From Streptomyces sp. cg36 (lineage in GTDB: Bacteria; Actinomycetota; Actinomycetes; Streptomycetales; Streptomycetaceae): DNA of 64,000 nt. A program made the position numbers and the translations under genes. This document shows, one piece after another, positions 17,895 to 27,140 of the stretch. The notes beneath the pieces are model-generated. The model was not told the origin of the DNA. It searched no databases and saw nothing but the letters and a program-made list of their open reading frames with translations. Every line of letters begins with the position of its first letter. Position 1 is the stretch's first letter. The stretch is taken from NCBI RefSeq assembly GCF_041080675.1, contig NZ_CP163520.1, positions 1,364,001 through 1,428,000 on the forward strand. The letters run 5' to 3'.

Positions 17895-19391
17895 GTGCAC
17901 CGCAAAATCATCGCCCCGAGCGTGCTCGCCGCGTCCCTGCTGCTGGCGATCCCGGCATCGGCCACGGACTTCACCCCGGGTGCGCCGGGTATCGGCGACC
18001 CCTACTACCCGAGCAGCGGCAACGGCGGCTACGACGTCTCCCACTACGACCTGAGACTGAAGTACCAGCCGGCCACCGACCTCCTCGAAGGCACGGCCAC
18101 GATCCTCGCCACCACCACCCAGAACCTCTCCCGCTTCAACCTCGACTTCGGGCTCAAGGTCAGCGAGGTGCTGGTCAACGGCTCCAAGGCGACGTTCGCC
18201 AAGTCCGGCACCCAGGAGCTGGAGATCACCCCGGCCGCGCCGCTCACCAAGGGCCGGTCGGTCACGGTGGTGGTGAAGTACGCGGGCAAGCCGTCCGAGC
18301 TCAGCATCGCCGGGTACACGGCCTGGCACCGCACCCCGGACGGCGGCGTCGCGGCCCAGGAGCCCGACTCGGCCGTCTGGTGGTTCCCCTCCAACGACCA
18401 CCCGCTGGACAAGGCCACCTTCGACGTGTCGGTACTGGTGCCCGACGGCACCCAGGCGGTCAGCAACGGCACGCTCCAGTCGCAGAGTTCGGCGCGCGGC
18501 TGGACCCGCTACAACTGGCGCTCCAACAAGCCGCAGGCCACGTATCTGACGACGCTGGCGATCGGCAAGTTCGACATCACCACCGACACGCTCGCCAACG
18601 GGCTGCCGGTCATCAACGCGTACAGCAAGGACCTCGGTGACAACGACGGCGCCGCGCGCGCCAGCGTCGAGCGCACCAAGGAGGTCGCCGAGTGGCTGAC
18701 CGGCCTCTACGGCCCCTACCCCTTCAACTCGGTCGGCGGCTATGTGCCCAATGTGACCTCGGGCTTCGCCCTGGAGACCCAGACGCGGCCGTACTACAGC
18801 CCCAAGCAGTTCGCGAACGGCGCCAACGTCTCGGTGGTCGTCCACGAACTGGCCCACCAGTGGTACGGCGACAGCGTCTCGGTCGACGGCTGGAAGGACA
18901 TCTGGAACAACGAGGGCTTCGCCCGCTACGCCCAGTGGCTCTGGTCGGAGAAGGAGGGCGAGGGCACCGCGCAGGAGCTCGCGGACTACGTGTACGCGCA
19001 GCACCCGGCCGACGACCCGTTCTGGAAGGTCAAGCCGGGCGACCCGGGCCCGGACAACCAGTTCGACCTGGCCGTCTACGACCGGGGCGCGCTCGCGATC
19101 CAGGCGCTGCGCAACGCGGTCGGCGACAAGAGCTTCTTCGCCATCCTCAAGGGCTGGCCCACCGCCCACCGGTACGGCAACGCCAACGTCGGCGACTTCG
19201 TGGCGTACGCCGAGAAGGCGTCGGGCAAGCCGCTCGCCCAGCTCTTCGACACCTGGCTCTACCAGCCGACGCGGCCGGGCGCCCCGGCCGCGAAGAAGGC
19301 GAGGGTGGCGCTCGCCTCCGGTGCGCGGGCGGTCCAGCCCAAGTCCTGGCAGAAGATCGCGGCGACGAACTCGATCCACGACCACCGCTGA
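17895..19391 (+). CDS. Secreted M1-family zinc metallopeptidase
   Basis: A 498-residue aminopeptidase-type enzyme, shorter than full M1 enzymes because it lacks the long C-terminal helical domain; such short secreted forms are common in Streptomyces. A signal peptide (KIIAPSVLAASLLLAIPASA) precedes the N-terminal beta domain. The zinc site is His317-Glu-Leu-Ala-His321 with Glu340 in WNNEGFARY, the exact HExxH-18-E spacing of the clan. The upstream exopeptidase motif (GxMEN type) is not clear: the segment SGFALETQTRPYY occupies that place. The start is GTG at 17895 with TTGGAG five bases upstream. It is divergent from the S15/M14 peptidase operon. Confidence 0.92.
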   Translation: MHRKIIAPSVLAASLLLAIPASATDFTPGAPGIGDPYYPSSGNGGYDVSHYDLRLKYQPATDLLEGTATILATTTQNLSRFNLDFGLKVSEVLVNGSKATFAKSGTQELEITPAAPLTKGRSVTVVVKYAGKPSELSIAGYTAWHRTPDGGVAAQEPDSAVWWFPSNDHPLDKATFDVSVLVPDGTQAVSNGTLQSQSSARGWTRYNWRSNKPQATYLTTLAIGKFDITTDTLANGLPVINAYSKDLGDNDGAARASVERTKEVAEWLTGLYGPYPFNSVGGYVPNVTSGFALETQTRPYYSPKQFANGANVSVVVHELAHQWYGDSVSVDGWKDIWNNEGFARYAQWLWSEKEGEGTAQELADYVYAQHPADDPFWKVKPGDPGPDNQFDLAVYDRGALAIQALRNAVGDKSFFAILKGWPTAHRYGNANVGDFVAYAEKASGKPLAQLFDTWLYQPTRPGAPAAKKARVALASGARAVQPKSWQKIAATNSIHDHR

Positions 19392-19400
19392 TCCCGTCCG

Positions 19401-19441
19401 CGGTGGGCGGGTGCGACCGCGGAGCCCGCGCCCGCCCACCG
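19401..19441 (+). terminator. Strong terminator after the M1 peptidase gene
   Basis: CGGTGGGCGGG (19401-19411) is perfectly complementary to CCCGCCCACCG (19431-19441), an 11-bp stem with a 19-base loop, starting ten bases after the stop codon. Confidence 0.7.
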
Positions 19442-19569
19442 TGTGCGCCTGCCCCCGGCGGCGCCGGGCAACCATCGGACGGCCCTCGGACGGGACTTGG
19501 CACCCGCTAGCCTGAGCCGCGGCGCACCGCCGTGCGCCGCGCACCCGCCGCGCCCGAGGAGCAGCCGCC

Positions 19570-20601
19570 TTGACCGAGCAGTACGCCGGGTCCCGGCCCA
19601 CCCTGGAAGCCGTCGCGGCGCGGGCCGGGGTCTCCCGGGCCACCGCCTCCCGGGTGGTCAACGGCGGCACGGGCGTACGGCCGCCGCTCGTCGACAAGGT
19701 GCGCCGGGCGGTCGAGGAGCTCGGTTACGTGCCCAACCACGCCGCCCGCACCCTGGTGACCCGGCGCACCGAGGCCGTCGCCGTGATCATCGCCGAGCCG
19801 GAGGTCCGGATCTTCTCCGATCCGTTCTTCTCCCAGCAGATCCGGGGCATCAGCAAGGAACTGACCGCGCACGACACCCAGTTGGTGCTGCTCCTGGTGG
19901 AGGGGCCGGGCGACTACGACCGGATCGCGCGCTATCTGGCGGGCGGCCACGTGGACGGCGCGCTGGCCTTCTCGCTGCACACCGACGACCCGCTGCCCGC
20001 GATGGCCCGCCGCGCCCGGGTGCCCACGGTGTACGGGGGCCGCCCGGGCTGGACGGTGGCACCGGACGAGGAGCCGGTGGCGTACGTGGACGCCGACAAC
20101 CGGGGCGGCGCGCGGGCGGCCGTGCGCCATCTGCTCGCGCTCGGCCGCACCCGGATCGCCCACATCTGCGGCCCGCGCGACCAGACTTCGGCCACCGACC
20201 GGCTCGACGGCTACCGCGACGTGCTGCCCGGCCCGGCCGCGGAGCTGGTGGAGGAGGGCGCCTTCACGGTGGAGAGCGGGGCCCGCGCGATGGCCCGGCT
20301 GCTGGAGCGGCGCCCGGACCTGGACGCGGTGTTCGCCGCCAACGACCTGATGGCGTCGGGTGCGTTGCGCGTGCTGCGCGAGCGCGGGCGCCGGGTGCCC
20401 GAGGACGTGGCGGTGGTCGGCTTCGACGACATGAGCGGGGTGGCCGAGACGACCGACCCGCCGCTGACCACCGTCCGCCAGGACATAGAAGGGATGGGCC
20501 GGCTGATGGCGCGGCTGCTGCTGCGCGGCGCGGCCGACGGGGGCCCGGGGCCGAGCTCGGTGATCACCGAGACGGCGCTGGTGCGGCGGGCCTCGGCGTG
20601 A
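19570..20601 (+). CDS. LacI-family transcriptional regulator
   Basis: A 343-residue LacI/GalR regulator. The N-terminal helix-turn-helix and hinge are clear (TLEAVAARAGVSRATASRVV, then KVRRAVEELGYVPNHAARTL). The periplasmic-binding-protein-like effector domain runs from about residue 65 to 340, with family marks DNRGGARAAVRHL, RIAHICGP and VAVVGFDDMSG. The effector is probably a sugar, but no transporter or glycosidase is adjacent, so the regulon is unknown. The start is TTG at 19570, supported by GAGGAGC upstream. Its 3' end overlaps the convergent oxygenase gene by 38 bases. Confidence 0.93.
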   Translation: MTEQYAGSRPTLEAVAARAGVSRATASRVVNGGTGVRPPLVDKVRRAVEELGYVPNHAARTLVTRRTEAVAVIIAEPEVRIFSDPFFSQQIRGISKELTAHDTQLVLLLVEGPGDYDRIARYLAGGHVDGALAFSLHTDDPLPAMARRARVPTVYGGRPGWTVAPDEEPVAYVDADNRGGARAAVRHLLALGRTRIAHICGPRDQTSATDRLDGYRDVLPGPAAELVEEGAFTVESGARAMARLLERRPDLDAVFAANDLMASGALRVLRERGRRVPEDVAVVGFDDMSGVAETTDPPLTTVRQDIEGMGRLMARLLLRGAADGGPGPSSVITETALVRRASA

Positions 20602-21478
20602 CCCGGCGGCGGGCGGCGGCCCGGCGGCGGGCCCGCGCCCTGCGTGCGAGCGGGAGGTAGCGCAGCCGCTCGGGCAGCACGGGCACGACGGCCCGCACCA
20701 CCCGGCCGAGCCGGCGCAGCTTCCGCTCCTGCGCGTCGCTCCATTCGAGCCCCAGCGCCGCACGCGCGTCGGGCGGCAGGAAGCCGATGGAGAGGAAGCG
20801 CCGCAGGCGCAGATAGCGCGGCAGCAGCACGGGCCAGAGCAGCCGCAGCACCAGCCGTACGGGCAGCGGCCCCCGGTCGGGGGCGGGCACCCGCGCCCCG
20901 GTCGACAGCAGCTCCTCGACCACGGGGTTGGTGGCGATCTCGTCGGCGAGCACCTTGCGGTAGTACGGCCAGAACTCCTCGATGGTCTGCGGCATGTCCC
21001 GGTCGCGGATCCCCAGGATCCGGCCGACCCGCAGCCACTCCGCGTACATCCGCCGCTCCTGGGCCTCGGTGAAGGGGCGGCCGAGGTACTTCTGGGAGTG
21101 GGTGAAGACGGGGTAGCCGGTGGCGTGCACCCAGGCGTAGTTGGCCGGGGTGAGGGCGTGGTAGCGGCGGCCCCGGGGGTCGGTGCCCCGCACGGTCCGG
21201 TGCACCTCGCGCAGCCGCCGCCCCTCCTCGGCCGCCTCCTCTCCCCCGTAGACCCACAGCTGGAGCGAGCGCAGCGAGCGTTCGCCGCGGCCCCAGGGGT
21301 CGGTCCGGAACACCGAGTGCTCGTCGACCCCGGCGCCGACGGCCGGGTGCGCCACCTGGAGGGTGAACGCGGCGGGCAGCGTGAGCAGCGTCCGCACGTC
21401 CCCGGCGAGGCTCCACAGGACGCCGCCGGGGGGCGGCGGGATGGGGTCGGGGGCGGTGGAGGTGCGGCTCTCGCTCAT
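20564..21478 (-). CDS. Oxygenase MpaB-family protein (DUF2236)
   Basis: A 304-residue helical protein of the MpaB/DUF2236 family, which includes heme-dependent oxygenases and latex-clearing-protein relatives. Family features are the N-terminal PGGVLWSLAGDVRTLLTLPAA, LQVAHPAVGAGVDEHSVF, the YHALTPANYAWVHATG histidine segment and the DMPQTIEEFWPYY segment. The C-terminal ~25 residues are almost only Ala, Arg and Pro and lie over the 3' end of the lacI-type gene. Substrate unknown. The start at 21478 lies 11 bases downstream of a striking AT-rich 36-bp dyad that is almost certainly an operator. Confidence 0.87.
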   Translation of the reverse strand: MSESRTSTAPDPIPPPPGGVLWSLAGDVRTLLTLPAAFTLQVAHPAVGAGVDEHSVFRTDPWGRGERSLRSLQLWVYGGEEAAEEGRRLREVHRTVRGTDPRGRRYHALTPANYAWVHATGYPVFTHSQKYLGRPFTEAQERRMYAEWLRVGRILGIRDRDMPQTIEEFWPYYRKVLADEIATNPVVEELLSTGARVPAPDRGPLPVRLVLRLLWPVLLPRYLRLRRFLSIGFLPPDARAALGLEWSDAQERKLRRLGRVVRAVVPVLPERLRYLPLARRARARRRAAARRRVTPRPAAPAPSR

Positions 21479-21489
21479 GCATCCAGGAA

Positions 21490-21525
21490 TATCAGATATC
21501 AGATGACATATTTTGATATCTGATA
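21490..21525 (-). promoter_or_regulatory. Perfect 12-bp inverted-repeat operator upstream of the MpaB-family gene
   Basis: TATCAGATATCA (21490-21501) and TGATATCTGATA (21514-21525) are exact reverse complements around a 12-base spacer. The block is AT-rich in a >70% GC region and ends just before the start codon, so a bound protein would block expression. No regulator gene sits next to it apart from the convergent LacI-type gene. Confidence 0.6.
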
Positions 21526-21665
21526 CCCCAACGGCCACTTCCCGACCGCCCCGCCTCCCACCCGCGCAAGCCCCGCCCCACCGCCTCGCCCCACCGCCTC
21601 GACCCCATTGTCCCGATCTTGTTGTTCTGATCATTGAAATCGGTCAAGGCAGTGGTCGCACGACG

Positions 21666-21681
21666 GTTACCCCGAGGTAAC
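21666..21681 (+). promoter_or_regulatory. Small palindrome upstream of the sphingomyelinase gene
   Basis: GTTACC-CCGA-GGTAAC is a perfect 6-bp inverted repeat about 60 bases before the start at 21741, in the 262-bp gap. It could be an operator for the secreted phospholipase; no promoter boxes are unambiguous here. The rest of this gap (21526-21640) is C-rich and featureless. Confidence 0.35.
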
Positions 21682-21740
21682 TCCAGCTGCTTTGATGTGC
21701 GCGCCAGTCCAACCCCCCACTCTTCCCACGGGAGTTTTCT

Positions 21741-22733
21741 GTGCCGCACTCCGCTCTGCGCCGTGTCCCCGGCGCGGCCCTCGCCGCCGCGCTCACGGCC
21801 GTCACGCTGGCCACCGCCGCCCCCTCGGCCTCGGCCGCCACCGCTGCCCCGGCGGAGACGCCCAAGCTGAAGGTCCTCACGTACAACACCTTCATGATGA
21901 GCACCAACCTGTACCCCAACTGGGGCCAGGAGCACCGGGCGCAGGCCATACCGGCCGCCGGCTTCTTCCAGGGCAACGACGTGGTCGTGCTCCAGGAGTC
22001 GTTCGACAACACCACCTCGGACGCGCTGAAGCGGAACGCCGCCGCCCAGTACCCGTACCAGACCCCGGTCGTCGGCCGGTCCAAGGACGGCTGGGACGCC
22101 ACCAGCGGTTCGTACTCCTCGACCACGCCCGAGGACGGCGGCGTCACCGTGCTCAGCAAGTGGCCGATCGTGCGCAAGGAGCAGATGATCTTCAAGGACG
22201 CCTGCGGCGCCGACTGGTGGTCCAACAAGGGCATCGCGTACGTCGTCCTGAACGTCAACGGCACCAAGGTGCACGTCGTCGGCACCCATCTGCAGTCCAC
22301 CGACTCCGGCTGCGGCGCGGGCGAGGCGGCCAAGGACCGCTCGCTCCAGCTCAAGGCGGTCAAGTCGTTCCTCGACGCCAAGAACATCCCGGCCAACGAG
22401 CAGGTCATGCTCGCCGGTGACCTGAACGTCGACTCGCACGGCTCCGAGTACGCCTCGATGCTCACCGACGGCGGACTGGTCGCGGCGGACTCGCGCACCG
22501 GCCACACCTACTCGTTCGACACCGTCGAGAACTCGATCGCCGCCTACCGCTACCCCGGCGAGGCCCGCGAGGACCTGGACTACGTGCTCCACTACCAGGG
22601 GCACGCGCGGCCCTCGGGCTGGAACAACAACGTGGTCAAGGAGGAGTCGGCGCCCTGGACCGTGAGCAGTTGGGGCAAGAGCTACACGTACACCAACCTC
22701 TCCGACCACTACCCGCTGGTCGCGGGCGGCTGA
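21741..22733 (+). CDS. Secreted sphingomyelin phosphodiesterase (sphingomyelinase C)
   Basis: A 330-residue secreted enzyme with a clear signal peptide (VPGAALAAALTAVTLATAA, cut near ASA/ATA). The mature part is an endonuclease/exonuclease/phosphatase fold. LTYNTFMMS and VVLQESFDN carry the metal-binding Asn and Glu, GTHLQSTDSGC is the core strand, GDLNVDSHGSEY holds the catalytic Asp/Asn pair, and LSDHYPLVAGG supplies the C-terminal Asp-His. Bacterial neutral sphingomyelinases of this fold cleave sphingomyelin to ceramide and phosphocholine using Mg2+. The start is GTG at 21741 with GGGAG upstream. It stands alone and is followed by a MerR-type gene on the same strand. Confidence 0.88.
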   Translation: MPHSALRRVPGAALAAALTAVTLATAAPSASAATAAPAETPKLKVLTYNTFMMSTNLYPNWGQEHRAQAIPAAGFFQGNDVVVLQESFDNTTSDALKRNAAAQYPYQTPVVGRSKDGWDATSGSYSSTTPEDGGVTVLSKWPIVRKEQMIFKDACGADWWSNKGIAYVVLNVNGTKVHVVGTHLQSTDSGCGAGEAAKDRSLQLKAVKSFLDAKNIPANEQVMLAGDLNVDSHGSEYASMLTDGGLVAADSRTGHTYSFDTVENSIAAYRYPGEAREDLDYVLHYQGHARPSGWNNNVVKEESAPWTVSSWGKSYTYTNLSDHYPLVAGG

Positions 22734-22760
22734 GTCGCGGTGGCCCGCTGACCCGGGTGG

Positions 22761-22792
22761 GTGACAACAGTGGTGAGACAGCAATACTGTTG
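22761..22792 (+). promoter_or_regulatory. MerR-type promoter with dyad
   Basis: GTGACA (22761-22766) and TACTGT (22785-22790) are separated by 18 bp. A perfect 7-bp dyad CAACAGT (22765-22771) / ACTGTTG (22786-22792) overlaps both boxes, the arrangement expected for autoregulation by a MerR-family protein, whose gene starts at 22831. Confidence 0.5.
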
Positions 22793-22830
22793 CATCGCAG
22801 TCCGCGCACCCGGGGAAACGAGGCACCGCC

Positions 22831-23568
22831 ATGGCGACGGAGACCGAGGAGCCGACCCTGACGGTCGACGAACTGGCCGCGCGGGCCGGGGTCACCGTAC
22901 GCACCATCCGTTTCTACAGCACGCGCGGGCTGCTGCCGCCGCCCGCGATCGGACCGCGCCGGGTCGGCCACTACGGCCCGGCGCACCTGTCCCGGCTCGC
23001 CCTCATCGAGGAGTTGCAGCACCACGGCATGACGCTGGCCGCCATCGAGCGGTACCTGGAGCAGTTGCCGGCCGATCTGAGCGCGCACGACCTGGCCATC
23101 CACCGGGCCGTGGTCGCCTCCTGGGCACCGGACGCCGCCGAGGAGACCACCCGGGCCGAGCTGGAGCGGCGGGCCGGGCGGGCGCTGTCCGACACCGACC
23201 TCGACCGGCTGGCCGCGATGAGCGTGCTGGAGCGCACCGAGGGCGGGACCGGGGCGTTCCTGGTGGACCCGGGGCTGCTCGCGCTCGGGGTGCAGCTGCT
23301 GGACGTGCCGATCGCCCACGAGACGATCCTGGCGGCCCGGACCGTGCTGCTCGAACACACCCGCTCGGCCGCGCACGAGCTGACCCGGCTCTTCCGCGAC
23401 GAGGTGTGGAACCCGTACCGGGAGCGGGAGTCGGACCCCGACCACGTGGCGGCGATGCGGTCGCTGTCGGCCCATATGCAGCCGATGGTGGTGCAGGCGC
23501 TGGTCACCGCGTTCCAGCGCTCGCTCAGGGAGGAGCTGCGGGCGGCGTTCCGCGCGGAGAGCGAGTGA
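22831..23568 (+). CDS. MerR-family transcriptional regulator
   Basis: A 245-residue regulator. The winged helix-turn-helix at residues about 10-80 is typical of MerR proteins (TVDELAARAGVTVRTIRFYS, then HYGPAHLSRLALIEELQ). The remaining ~165 residues form a helical effector domain of a size common in Streptomyces regulators; it lacks clustered cysteines, so a metal sensor is unlikely. A promoter dyad upstream suggests autoregulation. Its stop codon TGA lies inside the left arm of a strong terminator. The target may be itself or the convergent beta-oxidation operon; neither is shown by the sequence. Confidence 0.9.
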   Translation: MATETEEPTLTVDELAARAGVTVRTIRFYSTRGLLPPPAIGPRRVGHYGPAHLSRLALIEELQHHGMTLAAIERYLEQLPADLSAHDLAIHRAVVASWAPDAAEETTRAELERRAGRALSDTDLDRLAAMSVLERTEGGTGAFLVDPGLLALGVQLLDVPIAHETILAARTVLLEHTRSAAHELTRLFRDEVWNPYRERESDPDHVAAMRSLSAHMQPMVVQALVTAFQRSLREELRAAFRAESE

Positions 23569-23598
23569 CGGGCGGGGGATCCGCTCCCCCGCCCGTCA
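23566..23598 (+). terminator. Strong bidirectional terminator
   Basis: TGACGGGCGGGGG (23566-23578) and CCCCCGCCCGTCA (23586-23598) form a perfect 13-bp stem with a 7-base loop. The left arm includes the stop codon of the merR-type gene. It separates this gene from the convergent beta-oxidation operon. Confidence 0.8.
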
Positions 23599-23650
23599 TG
23601 TGTGCCGCGCCGAGGGCGCGGGCCGGGCCGGGGATCCGCTCCCCCGCCCG
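23575..23650. repeat. Duplicated terminator half (21-bp direct repeat)
   Basis: The 21-bp block at 23575-23595 (loop and right arm of the terminator, centred on GGATCCGC) recurs exactly at 23630-23650, 55 bases further on. The second copy lacks the full left arm. Confidence 0.7.
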
Positions 23651-23688
23651 CACCCCTCTCCCGGCTCACGCCGCGCGCGAGCGCGACC

Positions 23689-25863
23689 TCACGCGTCGGC
23701 GAACCTCTCGCCCTTCTCCGCCTTCTCCACCAGCAGCGCGGGCGGCAGGAACCGGTCGCCGTAGCGCTCGGCCAGCTCGCGGGCGCGGGCCACGAAGCCC
23801 GGCAGACCCCCCTCGTAGCCGTTGATGTACTGGATCACGCCGCCCGTCCAGGCCGGGAAGCCGATGCCCATGATGGAGCCGATGTTGGCGTCCGCCACCG
23901 AGGTGAGGACGCCCTCCTCGAAGAGGCGGACGGTGTCCAGGGACTCCGCGAAGAGCATCCGCTCCTTCATGTCCTCGAAGGGGACGTCCGCGCCCGGCTT
24001 CCCGAAGTGCTCGCGCAGGCCCGGCCACAGCCGCACCCGCCTGCCGTCGCCGTCGTACTCGTAGAAGCCCGCGCCGCCGCTGCGGCCGGGGCGGCCGAAC
24101 TCGTCCACCATGCGGTCGATGACCGCGTCCGCCGGGTGGCCGGGCCAGACGCCGCCCGCCTCCTCGACCGCGCGCCGCGTCTCGTCGCGGATCTTGCGCG
24201 GCAGGGTCAGGGTCAGCTCGTCCATCAGCGAGAGCACCTTGGCGGGGTAGCCCGCCTGGCCCGCGGCCTGCTCGATGGAGGCGGGCTCGACGCCCTCGCC
24301 GAGCATGGCCACGCCCTCGTTGATGAACTGGCCGATGACGCGGGAGGTGAAGAAGCCGCGCGAGTCGTTGACCACGATCGGGGTCTTCTTGATCTGGCGG
24401 ACCAGGTCGAAGGCGCGGGCCAGCGCCTCGTCGCCGGTGCGCTCGCCCTTGATGATCTCGACCAGCGGCATCTTGTCGACCGGCGAGAAGAAGTGCAGCC
24501 CGATGAAGTCGGCCTGGCGCGAGACGCCCTCGGCGAGGCCGGTGATCGGCAGGGTCGAGGTGTTGGAGCAGAGCAGCGCGTCCGGCTCGACGACGTCCTG
24601 GATCTCCTGGAACACCTTGTGCTTGAGCTCGGTGTTCTCGAAGACCGCCTCGATCACCGCGTCGCAGCCCGCCAGGTCGCGCGGGTCGGCGGTCGGCGTG
24701 ATGCGGGCGAGCAGTTCGTCGCGCTTGGCCTCGGTGGTGCGGCCCCGCGAGAGCGCCTTGGCGAGCAGCTTCTCCGAGTACGCCTTGCCCTTGTGGGCGG
24801 CCTCCGCCGAGACGTCCTTGAGGACGACCTCGATGCCGGCGCGCGCGCACGAGTAGGCGATGCCCGCGCCCATCATGCCGGCGCCGAGCACGGCGACCTT
24901 GCGGACCGGGCGGGGCTGGATGCCCTTGGGGCGGTTGGCGCCGGAGTTGACGGCCTGGAGGTCGAAGAAGAACGCCTGGATCATGTTCTTCGCGGTCTGG
25001 CCGGTGACCAGCTCGGTGAAGTAGCGCGCCTCGATGGTCAGCGCGGTCTCGAAGTCGACCTGGGAGCCCTCGACGGCGGCGGCCAGGATGTTGCGCGGGG
25101 CCGGGTAGGGGGCGCCGTTCAGCTGCTTCTTCAAGTTGGCCGGGAAGGCCGGGAGGTTGGCGGCGAACTTGGGGTTCGAGGGGGTGCCGCCCGGGATCCG
25201 GTAGCCCTTGACGTCCCAGGGCTGCTGGGACTCGGGGTGGGCGTCGATGAAGGCGCGGGCCTTGGCGAACATCTCCTCGGGGGTGGCCGCGACCTCGTGC
25301 ACCAGCCCGTTCTCCAGCGCCCGCGCGGGGGTGTACTGGGTGCCCTGGAGCAGCACCTTGAGCAGCGCGTCCGCGATGCCCATCAGCCGTACGGTACGGG
25401 TGACGCCGCCGCCCGCCGGGAGCAGGCCGAGGGTGACCTCGGGCAGGCCGATCTTGGAGCCGGGAGCGTCCAGGGCGACGCGGTGGTGGCTGGCCAGCGC
25501 GATCTCGTAACCGCCGCCGAGGGCCGCGCCGTTGATGGCGGCGACGACCGGCTTGCCCAGCGTCTCGATGCGGCGCAGCGAGCCCTTGATGGCGGTGCCG
25601 GTGTCGAACGCCTGCTGGGCGTTCTCGGGGCCGACCCTGATCATGTCCTTGAGGTCGCCGCCCGCGAAGAAGGTCTTCTTGGCCGAGGTGTAGATGATGC
25701 CCCGGATGGAGTCCTTCTCGGCCTCGGCGCGGTCGGCGATCGCCGCGATGGAGTCCTTGAACGCCTGGTTCATGGTGTTGGCGGACTGGTTGGGGTCGTC
25801 CAGAACGAGGGTGACGACGCCGGTCTCGTCCTGCTCCCAGCGGATGGTCGTGCTTTCGGTCAT
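23689..25863 (-). CDS. fadB: Multifunctional fatty-acid oxidation enzyme (enoyl-CoA hydratase / 3-hydroxyacyl-CoA dehydrogenase)
   Basis: A 724-residue FadB/FadJ-type fusion. The N-terminal crotonase domain (about 1-190) has GGDLKDMI and NGAALGGGYEIALASHHRVA with the catalytic Glu region LPEVTLGLLPAGGG. The NAD-binding hydroxyacyl dehydrogenase domain starts near residue 325 (VAVLGAGMMGAGIAYSCARA). It has the catalytic His region FIGLHFFSPVDKMPLVEII and two C-terminal helical domains. It performs steps 2 and 3 of beta-oxidation and usually complexes with the thiolase, here encoded 40 bases upstream on the same strand. It is the last gene of the four-gene operon and ends before the strong 23.57-kb terminator. 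Confidence 0.95.
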   Translation of the reverse strand: MTESTTIRWEQDETGVVTLVLDDPNQSANTMNQAFKDSIAAIADRAEAEKDSIRGIIYTSAKKTFFAGGDLKDMIRVGPENAQQAFDTGTAIKGSLRRIETLGKPVVAAINGAALGGGYEIALASHHRVALDAPGSKIGLPEVTLGLLPAGGGVTRTVRLMGIADALLKVLLQGTQYTPARALENGLVHEVAATPEEMFAKARAFIDAHPESQQPWDVKGYRIPGGTPSNPKFAANLPAFPANLKKQLNGAPYPAPRNILAAAVEGSQVDFETALTIEARYFTELVTGQTAKNMIQAFFFDLQAVNSGANRPKGIQPRPVRKVAVLGAGMMGAGIAYSCARAGIEVVLKDVSAEAAHKGKAYSEKLLAKALSRGRTTEAKRDELLARITPTADPRDLAGCDAVIEAVFENTELKHKVFQEIQDVVEPDALLCSNTSTLPITGLAEGVSRQADFIGLHFFSPVDKMPLVEIIKGERTGDEALARAFDLVRQIKKTPIVVNDSRGFFTSRVIGQFINEGVAMLGEGVEPASIEQAAGQAGYPAKVLSLMDELTLTLPRKIRDETRRAVEEAGGVWPGHPADAVIDRMVDEFGRPGRSGGAGFYEYDGDGRRVRLWPGLREHFGKPGADVPFEDMKERMLFAESLDTVRLFEEGVLTSVADANIGSIMGIGFPAWTGGVIQYINGYEGGLPGFVARARELAERYGDRFLPPALLVEKAEKGERFADA

Positions 25864-25903
25864 TGCTCAGATCTCCGTATGAGGGGGTGCCGGGACGGGA
25901 CGG

Positions 25904-27118
<1,215 letters not shown>

Positions 27119-27140
27119 GGAAAAGCCTTTCACTTCAGGG

